Below the pieces are notes generated by a model, which was not told the origin of the DNA, made no database searches, and worked only from the letters and a program-made list of their open reading frames with translations. A stretch of 16,079 nucleotides of DNA from Gemmatimonadota bacterium (lineage in GTDB: Bacteria; Gemmatimonadota; Gemmatimonadetes; Longimicrobiales; Gaopeijiaceae). The stretch lies in assembly GCA_026713345.1 (NCBI GenBank), contig JAPOOQ010000297.1, forward strand, positions 1 to 16,079. The letters are read 5' to 3'. The position numbers and the translations under genes are program-made. This document shows positions 7,093-14,070 of the stretch, one piece after another; position 1 is the stretch's first letter; the number at the start of each line of letters is the position of its first letter.

Positions 7093-8456
7093 GCCGCAGG
7101 CAAACCCCGAGAAGCAGAAGCCGTGCACGGCCCGTCGCCTGGATCCTCCTGATCCTGGGACTGGGCGCGCTCGCGGGATATCTGACGCTTCCCGAGGGGC
7201 GCCGCTCGGAGGAGGTGGTGCGCAGCTCGCTGCGGACCACGCCCGATGGCGTCGCTGCGCTTTCGCGCGGGATCGCCCGTCTGGGGCGCCGCACCGAGCC
7301 GCGATTGACGCCGATGGCGGAAGCCGAGCCGGTACGAGGCACTCTCGTCCTGCTGCAGCCGCGGCTGGGAATACTGAGCCCCCGCGAAATGGAAGCACTG
7401 CTGGATCACGTCAGGGAGGGCGGCACGTTCATCTACGCCCCCCCCGTTTCGCGAACCGGCGTTCCCGGCACCACCCCGCTCATGATGGTTCTGGGGGTAA
7501 TGTTCCCGGCGGACGAGCGACGCATGCTGCCCGACTCGGCCGTGGGCTACTGGGCCACGCATCCCCTCACCGACGGACTTCCCCCCGCAAATTCCCCGCG
7601 GTTCGGTTTCGTGGTGATGCCGGAGGAGGAACCGGACTCGTCTGCTTCGGAGGCCGGGCCGGACTCGGCGGACGCCGAAGGGCGCGCGGAGGAAGCGCAA
7701 CCGGAACCGGAGGCTCCCCGGGAGACCGATGACGAGCTGCCCGAGCTTCCCCCCGGGTTCCCGGACGCGAGCGACGCCGGTCCGCCTGTCCCGCTCCTGA
7801 CCGCGCACGATTCCACCGGAAACGAGTTGATGGCGACCGCGGAGGTCCCGCTGGGAGATGGGAGAATCGTGATCCTCGCCGACGCCGCGCCGCTGGCGAA
7901 CCAGGCAGCTGCCGACGACCCGCTGGCCGCGCTGATCGTGCGCGCCGCATTGGCCTACACCAGCGAGACGGACACCGTATTCTTCGACGAGTTCCACCAG
8001 GGAATCAGCGGCTATGGAAGCCGCATCCAGGTACTCGCGAATTTCTTCCTCGGCAGTCCCGGCGGCCTGACCCTCCTGAGCGTCATCGCGGTGTGTTTTC
8101 TGTACCTGGCCTGCCGGGGCCTGCGCTTCGGCGTGCCCAACACGGCGGTGGCCCCGGCCGACCGGGAGCGAAGATCGCCGCTGGAACACGTCTCCGCCCT
8201 GGGGGATCTGTACCGAAAGGCCGGGTCGGCCAACACCGCGGCGCTGCTCATGCTCTCGCGGCTGGCCAGATCGATCCGCCGTCCCCCGCCCCGCGACCTG
8301 GACGAGGCTGCCGCGCTGGTGCGGGAGATCGAGGCGCGGAGCGGCGGGGACGCCTCGCTTGAGCGGGTGCACGAGGGCCTGCGCTCGGATCCGGTGGACC
8401 TGACACTCGTCGCCGCCGGAGTGGACGAACACCTTTCAAGGAGATACAGCAAATGA
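7089..8456 (+). CDS. DUF4350 domain membrane protein with acidic insert
   Basis: This 455-residue protein starts at GTG 7089 in a GTGA overlap with the DUF4129 gene. An Arg-rich N-terminus (1-14) precedes a first membrane helix (about 17-32). The extracytoplasmic DUF4350 domain (about 45-315) contains the THPLTDGLP motif (157-165), a VILADAAPLANQ strand (261-272) and the conserved FFDEFHQG (298-305). A second helix (about 326-342) leads to a cytoplasmic C-terminal domain. Residues 179-221 form an acidic, low-complexity insert (Glu, Asp, Ser, Ala and Pro). DUF4350 proteins accompany MoxR and DUF58 genes, as Rv3691 does beside moxR2 (from memory). No catalytic function is known. The ATGA overlap at 8453-8456 couples it to moxR. 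Confidence 0.85.
   Translation: MSRRQTPRSRSRARPVAWILLILGLGALAGYLTLPEGRRSEEVVRSSLRTTPDGVAALSRGIARLGRRTEPRLTPMAEAEPVRGTLVLLQPRLGILSPREMEALLDHVREGGTFIYAPPVSRTGVPGTTPLMMVLGVMFPADERRMLPDSAVGYWATHPLTDGLPPANSPRFGFVVMPEEEPDSSASEAGPDSADAEGRAEEAQPEPEAPRETDDELPELPPGFPDASDAGPPVPLLTAHDSTGNELMATAEVPLGDGRIVILADAAPLANQAAADDPLAALIVRAALAYTSETDTVFFDEFHQGISGYGSRIQVLANFFLGSPGGLTLLSVIAVCFLYLACRGLRFGVPNTAVAPADRERRSPLEHVSALGDLYRKAGSANTAALLMLSRLARSIRRPPPRDLDEAAALVREIEARSGGDASLERVHEGLRSDPVDLTLVAAGVDEHLSRRYSK
8438..8443 (+). promoter_or_regulatory. Strong ribosome binding site of moxR
   Basis: AAGGAG lies 9 nt before the ATG at 8453, inside the last codons of the DUF4350 gene. It is the clearest Shine-Dalgarno sequence in this operon and suggests that the ATPase is made at higher levels than the upstream membrane partners, whose GTG starts have weaker sites. 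Confidence 0.75.
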
Positions 8457-9394
8457 CGACGCCGGATGCGGCGCTTCGCCTGCTCGGCGACCTCGAGCAG
8501 GTCGTGCTCGGCCAACAGGCCGTGCTCAGACAACTGATGATCACCCTCCTCGCGCGGGGCCACGCCCTGGTCGAGGGGGTTCCCGGGACAGCCAAGACCC
8601 TGGCCGTGCGCGCCATGGCCCGGGGGCTGGGCCTCGATTTCGGCCGGGTTCAGTTCACCCCGGACCTGATGCCCACCGACCTGGTCGGCGTCAACGTGCT
8701 TGGCGAAACCGGCTTCACCTATCGTGCAGGACCCGTCTTCGCCGACCTGCTGCTCGCGGACGAGGTCAACCGGGCGCCCCCGAAGACGCAGGCCGCGCTC
8801 CTGGAGGCCATGGAGGAGCGTCAGGTCACGGTCGACGGAAAGACGCGACCCCTGCCCGCGCCCTTCACCGTCTTCGCGACCCAGAATCCGGTCGAGTACG
8901 AGGGCACCTATCCTCTGCCCGAGGCGCAGGTGGACCGCTTCCTGATGAAAATCGTCCTGGATTACCCGCCGGAGGAGGCGGAGCGGGCGATCCTGGACCG
9001 CCACGAGGGCGGCTTTCGCGCCGATGACGAGCTGACCTACCCGATGGGCGAACCCACGACGCGCGAGGAGCTGCTGGAGATGCGCGCGGCGGTCAACCGC
9101 GTTCACATGGATGAGCGGGTGAGGCACTACGTGACCGACATCGTGCGGGCGACCCGCAACGACGCCGCCTTCGTGCTGGGGGCGAGCCCGCGCGCCGGGG
9201 TGGCGCTCTTCCAGGCCGCCCGGGCCGAGGCCTACCTGCAGGGACGCGACTTCGTCACTCCGGATGACGTCAAGTCCCTGTCGTTCCCGGTATTGCGGCA
9301 CCGGGTGGTGCTGACCGCCGAAGCCGAAGTCGAGGGACGCTCGTCCGACGACGAGCTCACATCCCTCCTGGAGACCCTGGAGGCTCCCCGATAG
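8453..9394 (+). CDS. MoxR family AAA+ ATPase
   Basis: MoxR ATPases are AAA+ chaperone-like proteins that act with VWA-domain partners. This 313-residue protein is of normal family length. It has Walker A GVPGTAKT (42-49), the RVQFTPDLMPTDLVG strand (65-79), Walker B LLLADEVNRAPP (99-110), the sensor-1 segment FATQNPVEYEGTYPLPEAQ (141-159, N145), R162 of DRF as the likely arginine finger, and sensor-2 GASPRAG (243-249). The C-terminal lid domain carries FVTPDDVK (267-274) and VLRHRVVL (280-287). The start ATG at 8453 forms ATGA with the preceding stop. The DUF58 gene begins 14 nt after its stop, which supports a working ATPase-DUF58 pair. It is most like the MoxR2/MRP group by gene context; the exact client is unknown. 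Confidence 0.95.
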   Translation: MTTPDAALRLLGDLEQVVLGQQAVLRQLMITLLARGHALVEGVPGTAKTLAVRAMARGLGLDFGRVQFTPDLMPTDLVGVNVLGETGFTYRAGPVFADLLLADEVNRAPPKTQAALLEAMEERQVTVDGKTRPLPAPFTVFATQNPVEYEGTYPLPEAQVDRFLMKIVLDYPPEEAERAILDRHEGGFRADDELTYPMGEPTTREELLEMRAAVNRVHMDERVRHYVTDIVRATRNDAAFVLGASPRAGVALFQAARAEAYLQGRDFVTPDDVKSLSFPVLRHRVVLTAEAEVEGRSSDDELTSLLETLEAPR

Positions 9395-9408
9395 CCCGGC
9401 TGCCCCTC

Positions 9409-10803
9409 ATGCCCACCGGGCGGACGCTCTCCCTCCTGGGGCTGACTTCGTTTCTGTTCCTGGTGAGCACTCCGGCGGCGCTGGCGGCCGATGCCCTCAT
9501 CGTTCTGCTGGTGCTGATCGACGGACGGCGTACCCGTCCCCCCTCCGCGAGCCGCCAGGCCCCGCGCATCTCGTCCCTGGGGGCGGTGACCGACATCACC
9601 GTCACCGTCACCAACGAATTCAGCCGCGCCCTTTCCCTCAGGGTGACGGACGACCTCGATCCCTCCCTGCGCCGGCTGCCGGGTCCCGGTGGCCAGGACG
9701 AATGGGAGGAGGGTTTCCCGGTGGATGTCCCGGCCCGCTCGGTGCTGCGGTGTCACTACAACGTCCGCCCCAGGGCGCGCGGGTTCCTGCCGCTGGGCGC
9801 GATCCACATCCGGACGCGCTCGCCGTGGGGGCTCGCCTGGCGCCGCTCCACCGTCGCCGCGTCCGACATTCTGCAGGTGCAGCCCGGCGTGCGGGACCTC
9901 CTGCGCGACCGGGGGCACGCAATCCACCGCAGGCTGCGCACCCCCGGTCCGCGCCGCAACCGCCAGTGGGGGGACGGGCGCGAGTTCGAGAGCCTGCGGG
10001 ACTACGTCGAGGGGGACGATCCCCGCACCATCGACTGGAAAGCGTCGGCCAAGCGGCACAAGTACGTGGTGCGCAACTACGAAGCCGAGCGCAGCCAGAA
10101 CATCATTTTGGCGATCGACGCGGGGCGGCACATGCGGGAACGGCTGCCGCCGGTCCGCGCCGGGGAGACGGCGGAAGCCGGACGCTTCGGGGGGGGCGGA
10201 TGGCGCGAGGTGGCCCCCGGGGACGCGCAGGGCGGTCCGCTGGACCGGGAACGCATGGACTACGCGCTGGGCGCCTGCATGATGCTCGCCAGCCGCGCCC
10301 AGAACTTCGGGGACAGGATCGGGGTGGTGGTCTTCGACGAGCGCGTCCGGCATGTGTCACCCCCCCGACGCGCCGATCCTCCATCCCTGGCCCGCACGCT
10401 CGCGGAAGTGGAGACCCGGCTGGTCGAGCCCAACTACCCTTTGGCGCTCGCCACCCTGGGGCGCAACTTCCGCAAGCGGTCGCTGGTAATCCTCTTCTGC
10501 GACATCATCGACGGATCGGTGTCGCGCGCGCTGGTGCAATCCCTCACCCGGATCGGGCGGGCCCACCTCCCACTTGCGATTGCAATCCAGAACCCGGCGC
10601 TCGAAGCAACCGCCGTACGGCCGGTCGGGAATGCGGCCGACGCCTACCACCGCGCCGCCGCGGAAGAGATGGTGCAGGCGCGTGCCACGACCCTTCAGGT
10701 CATGCGGCAGGCGGGGATCCTGGTGGTGGACACGCCGCCCGGCGACACCCTGGTCCGAACGCTCGACAAGTACGTGGAGATCAAGGAGCGGGGGCTGCTG
10801 TAG
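9409..10803 (+). CDS. DUF58 domain protein (VWA-like MoxR partner)
   Basis: This 464-residue protein has two hydrophobic N-terminal helices (about 6-20 and 25-38), an immunoglobulin-like extracytoplasmic or linker segment (about 60-160), the DUF58 signature REFESLRDYVEGDDPRTIDW (191-210) followed by KASAKR, and a VWA-like domain from NIILAIDAGRHM (231-242) onward. The metal-binding DxSxS of a true VWA is replaced by DAGRH, so divalent-ion binding is doubtful. A Gly-rich insert (about 245-280) separates the first strand from the helix MDYALGACMMLA. Family members pair with MoxR ATPases. The ATG at 9409 lacks a nearby Shine-Dalgarno sequence, the last GGAGG being about 25 nt away, so expression may rely on coupling to moxR. 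Its 3' end overlaps the convergent RDD-SpoIIM gene by 23 bp. Confidence 0.92.
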   Translation: MPTGRTLSLLGLTSFLFLVSTPAALAADALIVLLVLIDGRRTRPPSASRQAPRISSLGAVTDITVTVTNEFSRALSLRVTDDLDPSLRRLPGPGGQDEWEEGFPVDVPARSVLRCHYNVRPRARGFLPLGAIHIRTRSPWGLAWRRSTVAASDILQVQPGVRDLLRDRGHAIHRRLRTPGPRRNRQWGDGREFESLRDYVEGDDPRTIDWKASAKRHKYVVRNYEAERSQNIILAIDAGRHMRERLPPVRAGETAEAGRFGGGGWREVAPGDAQGGPLDRERMDYALGACMMLASRAQNFGDRIGVVVFDERVRHVSPPRRADPPSLARTLAEVETRLVEPNYPLALATLGRNFRKRSLVILFCDIIDGSVSRALVQSLTRIGRAHLPLAIAIQNPALEATAVRPVGNAADAYHRAAAEEMVQARATTLQVMRQAGILVVDTPPGDTLVRTLDKYVEIKERGLL

Positions 10804-12553
10804 TCCGTGCCTGGGCGCGCCGCCCCGCGAACCCGAAGTACAGCAACAGCAACACCGCGGTGGCGCCCCCGAAGGCGAATTTGGCTGCATCGGGCAGTGC
10901 GGACGGCGAATAGAAGCCCTCGATCAGCCCCGCTACCACAAGCATCAGCACCGCGCCCACCAGCAGCGTGAGGAAGGCCCGCCCGCGTTCACGCAGCGCA
11001 TCTGCGCGGCTGCGCCGCCCCGGCATCAGCAGCGCCGAGCCCAGGCCCAGGCCGGCAGCCCCGCCGAGGCAGATGGCCGTCAGTTCGATGAAGCCGTGCG
11101 GGAAGACGAAGGACATGATGATCGGGAGCTTGGCATCGCTGGCGTACACACCGAAGACCGCCCCGATCCTGACGCCGTTGTTGATCAGGACGAAAAGGGT
11201 TCCGAGCCCCGCCAGCAGGCCCCCGGCAAAGGCCACCAGGGTCACCCGGATGTTGTTGGTCATGAGTTGAGCCGAAAAGGTCGGCATCTGCTGGCCGGGA
11301 ACCACATCGATGTAGCGAACATCGGGATCGTCGGCGTCGGTGGTCTCCGCGCGGGTCATCATGCCCTGTCCCGCCAGTGTGCGTCCCAGCACGGGCCGGT
11401 CCTGCACGGCGATGGCCGTAGCCAGCATGGGACCGTAGAGGAGCAGGGAAGCCAGCAACACCTGCCGGTGGAACCGACGCACCGCGCACGGGAACTCGAC
11501 GGCGACCCAGTGGCCCAGGGAGACTGCGACCCGGCCGCTGGTGCGGTAGAGGAGGTTGTGTCCCGCGCCGGCCCAACGTTGCACGGTGCCCAGCAATCCC
11601 GGAGAGGCGCCGTACGTCCGGGCGCGCGCCAGGTCGGCGGTCACACCCCGGTAGAGTTGCCCGAAGGCACGGACCTCCTCCTCGGTCAGGCTCGGCAGAC
11701 CGCGCTTCCGTCCCTTTTCCACCAGCTCCACGTACTGCGCCCACTCCTCACGCTGTTCGCGCGCCATCGCCGCCGCCTGCAGACTGGCTCCGCCGCGCCG
11801 CGCGGCGTGCCGGGGCGCCTCCGCCTCGTAGATTTGTTCGAGGTTTTCATCCGCCGTCCGGGTCCAGTGCCTGGCGTCCAGTTCGACCACCGAAACCAGA
11901 GCATCCCTCACCGACCTGGCCACGCGCCGGCGCACGTCCGGCTTAAGTCCGTCCCGCCGCGCCATGTACCCGGCCAGCAGCGTGAACTGCTCGACCGACA
12001 GCACCGGGCGTCCGATCCGTCCCGGCGGCGGAGCATCGGCGCCGAGCAACTCGCTCCCTCCCGCATCGCGCAGCACGACGGTTCCGCCCACCAGGTCCCC
12101 CAGACGCTGCGCCCGCCGCGTGGCGACAATGCTGATGGCGCCGACCATCCCCGCCCCCAACAGGTCCACGATCCGGAGCACGTTCCGCAGTGCGGAGCCA
12201 TGCAGCGAAAGGGGTTCACCGCCCGTGTGCACAACGCGCAGACCCAGGGCCCGCTTGCCGGGGGTGCGTCCGCCCCAGAGCGCCTCGAAGAGGAAGAAGT
12301 AGCCCCAGAACGCGAGGAACAGCAGGAAGACGAATACCGGCCTGGTAACGCTCTGCACGGCGTCATCGAGGAGGTTGAGGCGGTCGGCGACAAAGCCCAC
12401 CACCAACAGAGTCACGACGATGATCGCGAAGTCGATCGCCAGGGCGGCCGCGCGCGAACCCACGTCGGCCAGCACGTAGTCGAGGCGCACGTGCTCGGGG
12501 GTCTCCACCGCGAACTTGCGGTGTAGCGCGGAGGTGGGCTGCCGATCTTTCAT
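10781..12553 (-). CDS. RDD-SpoIIM (DUF95) fusion membrane protein
   Basis: This single 590-codon gene joins two families that are usually separate neighbours of MoxR. Residues about 25-165 form an RDD domain: GSRAAALAID (32-41) with R34 and D41, membrane helices about 38-56 and 72-93, the WGGRTPGKRALGLRVV motif (93-108) and a third helix near 128-146. A cytoplasmic linker (about 170-290) follows. Residues about 295-575 form a SpoIIM/DUF95 domain with FGQLYRGVTADLARAR (297-312), helices near 364-382, 435-455 and 528-548, LINNGVRIGAVFG (456-468), PHGFIELTAICLGGAAG (485-501) and GLIEGFYSPS (542-551). It is convergent with the DUF58 gene. The ATG at 12553 has no Shine-Dalgarno sequence and lies 8 nt after a tRNA. 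SpoIIM is a membrane sporulation protein in Bacillus, but no other sporulation gene is seen here. Confidence 0.9.
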   Translation of the reverse strand: MKDRQPTSALHRKFAVETPEHVRLDYVLADVGSRAAALAIDFAIIVVTLLVVGFVADRLNLLDDAVQSVTRPVFVFLLFLAFWGYFFLFEALWGGRTPGKRALGLRVVHTGGEPLSLHGSALRNVLRIVDLLGAGMVGAISIVATRRAQRLGDLVGGTVVLRDAGGSELLGADAPPPGRIGRPVLSVEQFTLLAGYMARRDGLKPDVRRRVARSVRDALVSVVELDARHWTRTADENLEQIYEAEAPRHAARRGGASLQAAAMAREQREEWAQYVELVEKGRKRGLPSLTEEEVRAFGQLYRGVTADLARARTYGASPGLLGTVQRWAGAGHNLLYRTSGRVAVSLGHWVAVEFPCAVRRFHRQVLLASLLLYGPMLATAIAVQDRPVLGRTLAGQGMMTRAETTDADDPDVRYIDVVPGQQMPTFSAQLMTNNIRVTLVAFAGGLLAGLGTLFVLINNGVRIGAVFGVYASDAKLPIIMSFVFPHGFIELTAICLGGAAGLGLGSALLMPGRRSRADALRERGRAFLTLLVGAVLMLVVAGLIEGFYSPSALPDAAKFAFGGATAVLLLLYFGFAGRRAQARTTAAPAP

Positions 12554-12561
12554 GGGATCAG

Positions 12562-12635
12562 TGCCGGAGGAGGGACTTGAACCCCCGACACGCGGATTAT
12601 GATTCCGCTGCTCTGACCAACTGAGCTACTCCGGC
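12562..12635 (-). tRNA. tRNA with CAU anticodon (elongator Met most likely; Ile2 not excluded)
   Basis: The minus strand folds as a complete 74-nt cloverleaf: acceptor GCCGGAG/CTCCGGC, D-stem GCTC/GAGC, anticodon stem GCGGA/TCCGC with loop ATCATAA (anticodon CAT), a 5-nt variable loop, T-stem GGGGG/CCCTC with loop TTCAAGT, and discriminator A. The 3' CCA is not encoded. It is not the initiator by its acceptor (a G1-C72 pair is present). CAU can be elongator Met or lysidine-modified Ile2. The C4-G69 and C5-G68 pairs that TilS uses in E. coli tRNA-Ile2 are absent here (G4-C69 and G5-C68), which favours Met, though A37-A38 in the loop also occurs in Ile2 tRNAs. Confidence 0.95.
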
Positions 12636-12646
12636 GAAGCGATCCA

Positions 12647-12675
12647 AAGCTCCAAGGGTGGCCGCCCCTTGTCAA
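12647..12675 (-). promoter_or_regulatory. Possible tRNA promoter (consensus -35, weak -10)
   Basis: On the minus strand a perfect TTGACA lies at 12675-12670, 34 nt before the tRNA 5' end. At 17-nt spacing the -10 position holds GAGCTT (12652-12647), a poor match, and would place transcription start a few nucleotides ahead of the tRNA, as is usual. The -35 overlaps an inverted repeat GGCCGC-N10-GCGGCC (12660-12681). Placement and the exact hexamer support it; the weak -10 does not. Confidence 0.4.
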
Positions 12676-12742
12676 GCGGCCGGGCGGATGGCTCTTTTGT
12701 GGATCCGGGCCGCGCCCCTGTGCATCAACGGAGAAGTGCAAA

Positions 12743-13735
12743 ATGGACTTCGGTTTCTTCTGGATTCCCGTCGCCACCCTTGGCCTCCTCGGCCTGCTCA
12801 GTTCCCTGCGCGTTCTCTGGGAATACGAACGCGGCGTGGTTTTTCGTCTCGGCAAGCTGACCCGTGCCAAGGGGCCGGGGCTGATCTTCCTGGTTCCGTA
12901 CGGCATCGAGCGCATGCGCAGGATGGACCTGAGGATCATCGCGCTCGACATCGCGCCGCAGGACACGATCACGAAGGACAACGTGAGTTGTACGGTAAAC
13001 GCGGTGGTCTACTTCCGGGTGGTGGACCCGTCGAAGGCGGTGGTCGAGGTGGAGGACTACTACTTCGCGACCAGCCAGATCGCGCAGACCACCCTCCGCA
13101 GCGTTGTGGGGCAGTCCGAGCTGGACGAACTGCTCGCCCAGCGGGAGCGCATCAACGAGATCGTGCGGCGGATCATCGACCTGGAGACGGATCCGTGGGG
13201 GATCGAGGTGACGTCCGTCGAAGTCAAGGACATCGACCTGCCCAGGGAGATGAAGCGCGCGATGGCCAAGCAGGCCGAGGCCGAGCGCGAGCGGCGCGGC
13301 AAGGTGATCGCCGCCGAGGGCGAATTCCAGGCCTCGAAGAAGCTGTCCCAGGCGGCGCAGGTCATCTCGCAGCATCCGGTGGCGCTACAGCTCCGGTTCC
13401 TGCAGACCGTGGTGGAGGTGGCGGCCGAGAACAACTCCACGACCCTCTTCCCCGTCCCCGTGGACCTGTTCGCGCCGTTCATCGAGAAGGCTACCGGCGT
13501 CGAGGGCGGGGGGTTCCCCAAGAGCCTGAGCCGGGAGGACGCGAAGGCGCTCGCGGCCGCCACCGTGGAGGCGCTGGAATCCGGAGCGGGGGACGAGATG
13601 GCGCTGGATTCGGGTGAGGCGCAGCGGCTGCTGGAGGGAGCGAAGCGCGCTCTGGGGATGGTCGAGGGCTCGCCGGCGGACGAGTCGGGTGGCTCCGAGG
13701 GCGCCGTGGTTGCCGCGGAACCGGACGACGACTAG
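12743..13735 (+). CDS. Slipin/stomatin-like SPFH (band 7) protein
   Basis: This 330-residue protein has an N-terminal membrane helix (about 5-24), then an SPFH/band-7 domain (about 26-180) with WEYERGVVFRLGKL (26-39), GPGLIFLVPYGIE (44-56), DNVSCTVNAVVYFRV (79-93) and TTLRSVVGQSELDELL (116-131). An Ala/Glu-rich coiled coil (about 170-205) precedes the slipin signature AAENNSTTLFPVPVDL (227-242). Slipins form oligomeric scaffolds in membrane microdomains. The C-terminal extension (about 255-330) is acidic and low in complexity. The ATG at 12743 has GGAG 9 nt upstream. Slipin genes often sit beside an NfeD-type membrane protease gene; none is next to it here, where its stop shares the palindrome CTAG with the convergent ftsB-like gene. 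Confidence 0.93.
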   Translation: MDFGFFWIPVATLGLLGLLSSLRVLWEYERGVVFRLGKLTRAKGPGLIFLVPYGIERMRRMDLRIIALDIAPQDTITKDNVSCTVNAVVYFRVVDPSKAVVEVEDYYFATSQIAQTTLRSVVGQSELDELLAQRERINEIVRRIIDLETDPWGIEVTSVEVKDIDLPREMKRAMAKQAEAERERRGKVIAAEGEFQASKKLSQAAQVISQHPVALQLRFLQTVVEVAAENNSTTLFPVPVDLFAPFIEKATGVEGGGFPKSLSREDAKALAAATVEALESGAGDEMALDSGEAQRLLEGAKRALGMVEGSPADESGGSEGAVVAAEPDDD

Positions 13736-14070
13736 AAGTCCGTCTGTCCGCGCTCTGCAGGCTGTCCGTCCTCTTCCGGTTCCGAGATCCGGTACAGGTA
13801 TTCTCCGTCGCGGATGAAGCCCCAGCGCTCCCGCGCGAACCGTTCCAGCGCCGCGTCGCTGCGGCGCAGCGAGTCGATGCGGGCGCGCATGGAATCGATC
13901 TCGTGCCGCACCTCGCGGATTTCCGACTGCCTGGCATCCAGGCGGGCCTCGGCCTGGCGAGCCTCGAACAGGGAGTAGTCGCCTCCGAGGACAGCGAAAT
14001 AGGCAGCCAGCGCCAGGACTCCCACGAGCATCAGTCTGGGAGAGAGAACGCGTTTCGGGGTGCGCTTCAT
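13732..14070 (-). CDS. FtsB/DivIC-type septum formation initiator protein
   Basis: This 112-residue bitopic protein has a short basic cytoplasmic tail (KRTPKR), one membrane helix (about 12-29), a coiled coil (about 34-72, REVRHEIDSMRARIDSLRR) and the conserved ERFARERWGFIRDGEYLYRI (76-95) that marks the FtsB/DivIC family. FtsB links FtsQ and FtsL in the divisome at the cytoplasmic membrane. The ATG at 14070 overlaps the eno stop as ATGA, with AGGAG 9 nt upstream inside eno. The same reading frame is open much further upstream, but that part is an enolase shadow. An eno-ftsB pairing is common in Gram-negative and other bacteria. The final residues are acidic and variable. Confidence 0.9.
   Translation of the reverse strand: MKRTPKRVLSPRLMLVGVLALAAYFAVLGGDYSLFEARQAEARLDARQSEIREVRHEIDSMRARIDSLRRSDAALERFARERWGFIRDGEYLYRISEPEEDGQPAERGQTDF

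Noticed and set aside
6960..8432. Minus-strand frame of 490 codons opposite the DUF4350 gene.
   Set aside because: The composition is Arg/Gly/Gln-rich without motifs, whereas the plus strand carries the clear FFDEFHQG domain and coupled start/stop sites.
10574..12526. Plus-strand frame of 650 codons.
   Set aside because: It lies antisense to the RDD-SpoIIM gene, is rich in Arg, Gln and His, and has no recognisable domain. It also overlaps the DUF58 3' end. It is a high-GC shadow.
12550..12981. Minus-strand frame of 143 codons ending in SSVGQSSGIIIRVSGVQ and similar residues.
   Set aside because: This peptide pattern is the well-known false translation of a tRNA gene, and the frame spans the tRNA at 12562-12635 and the slipin gene on the other strand.
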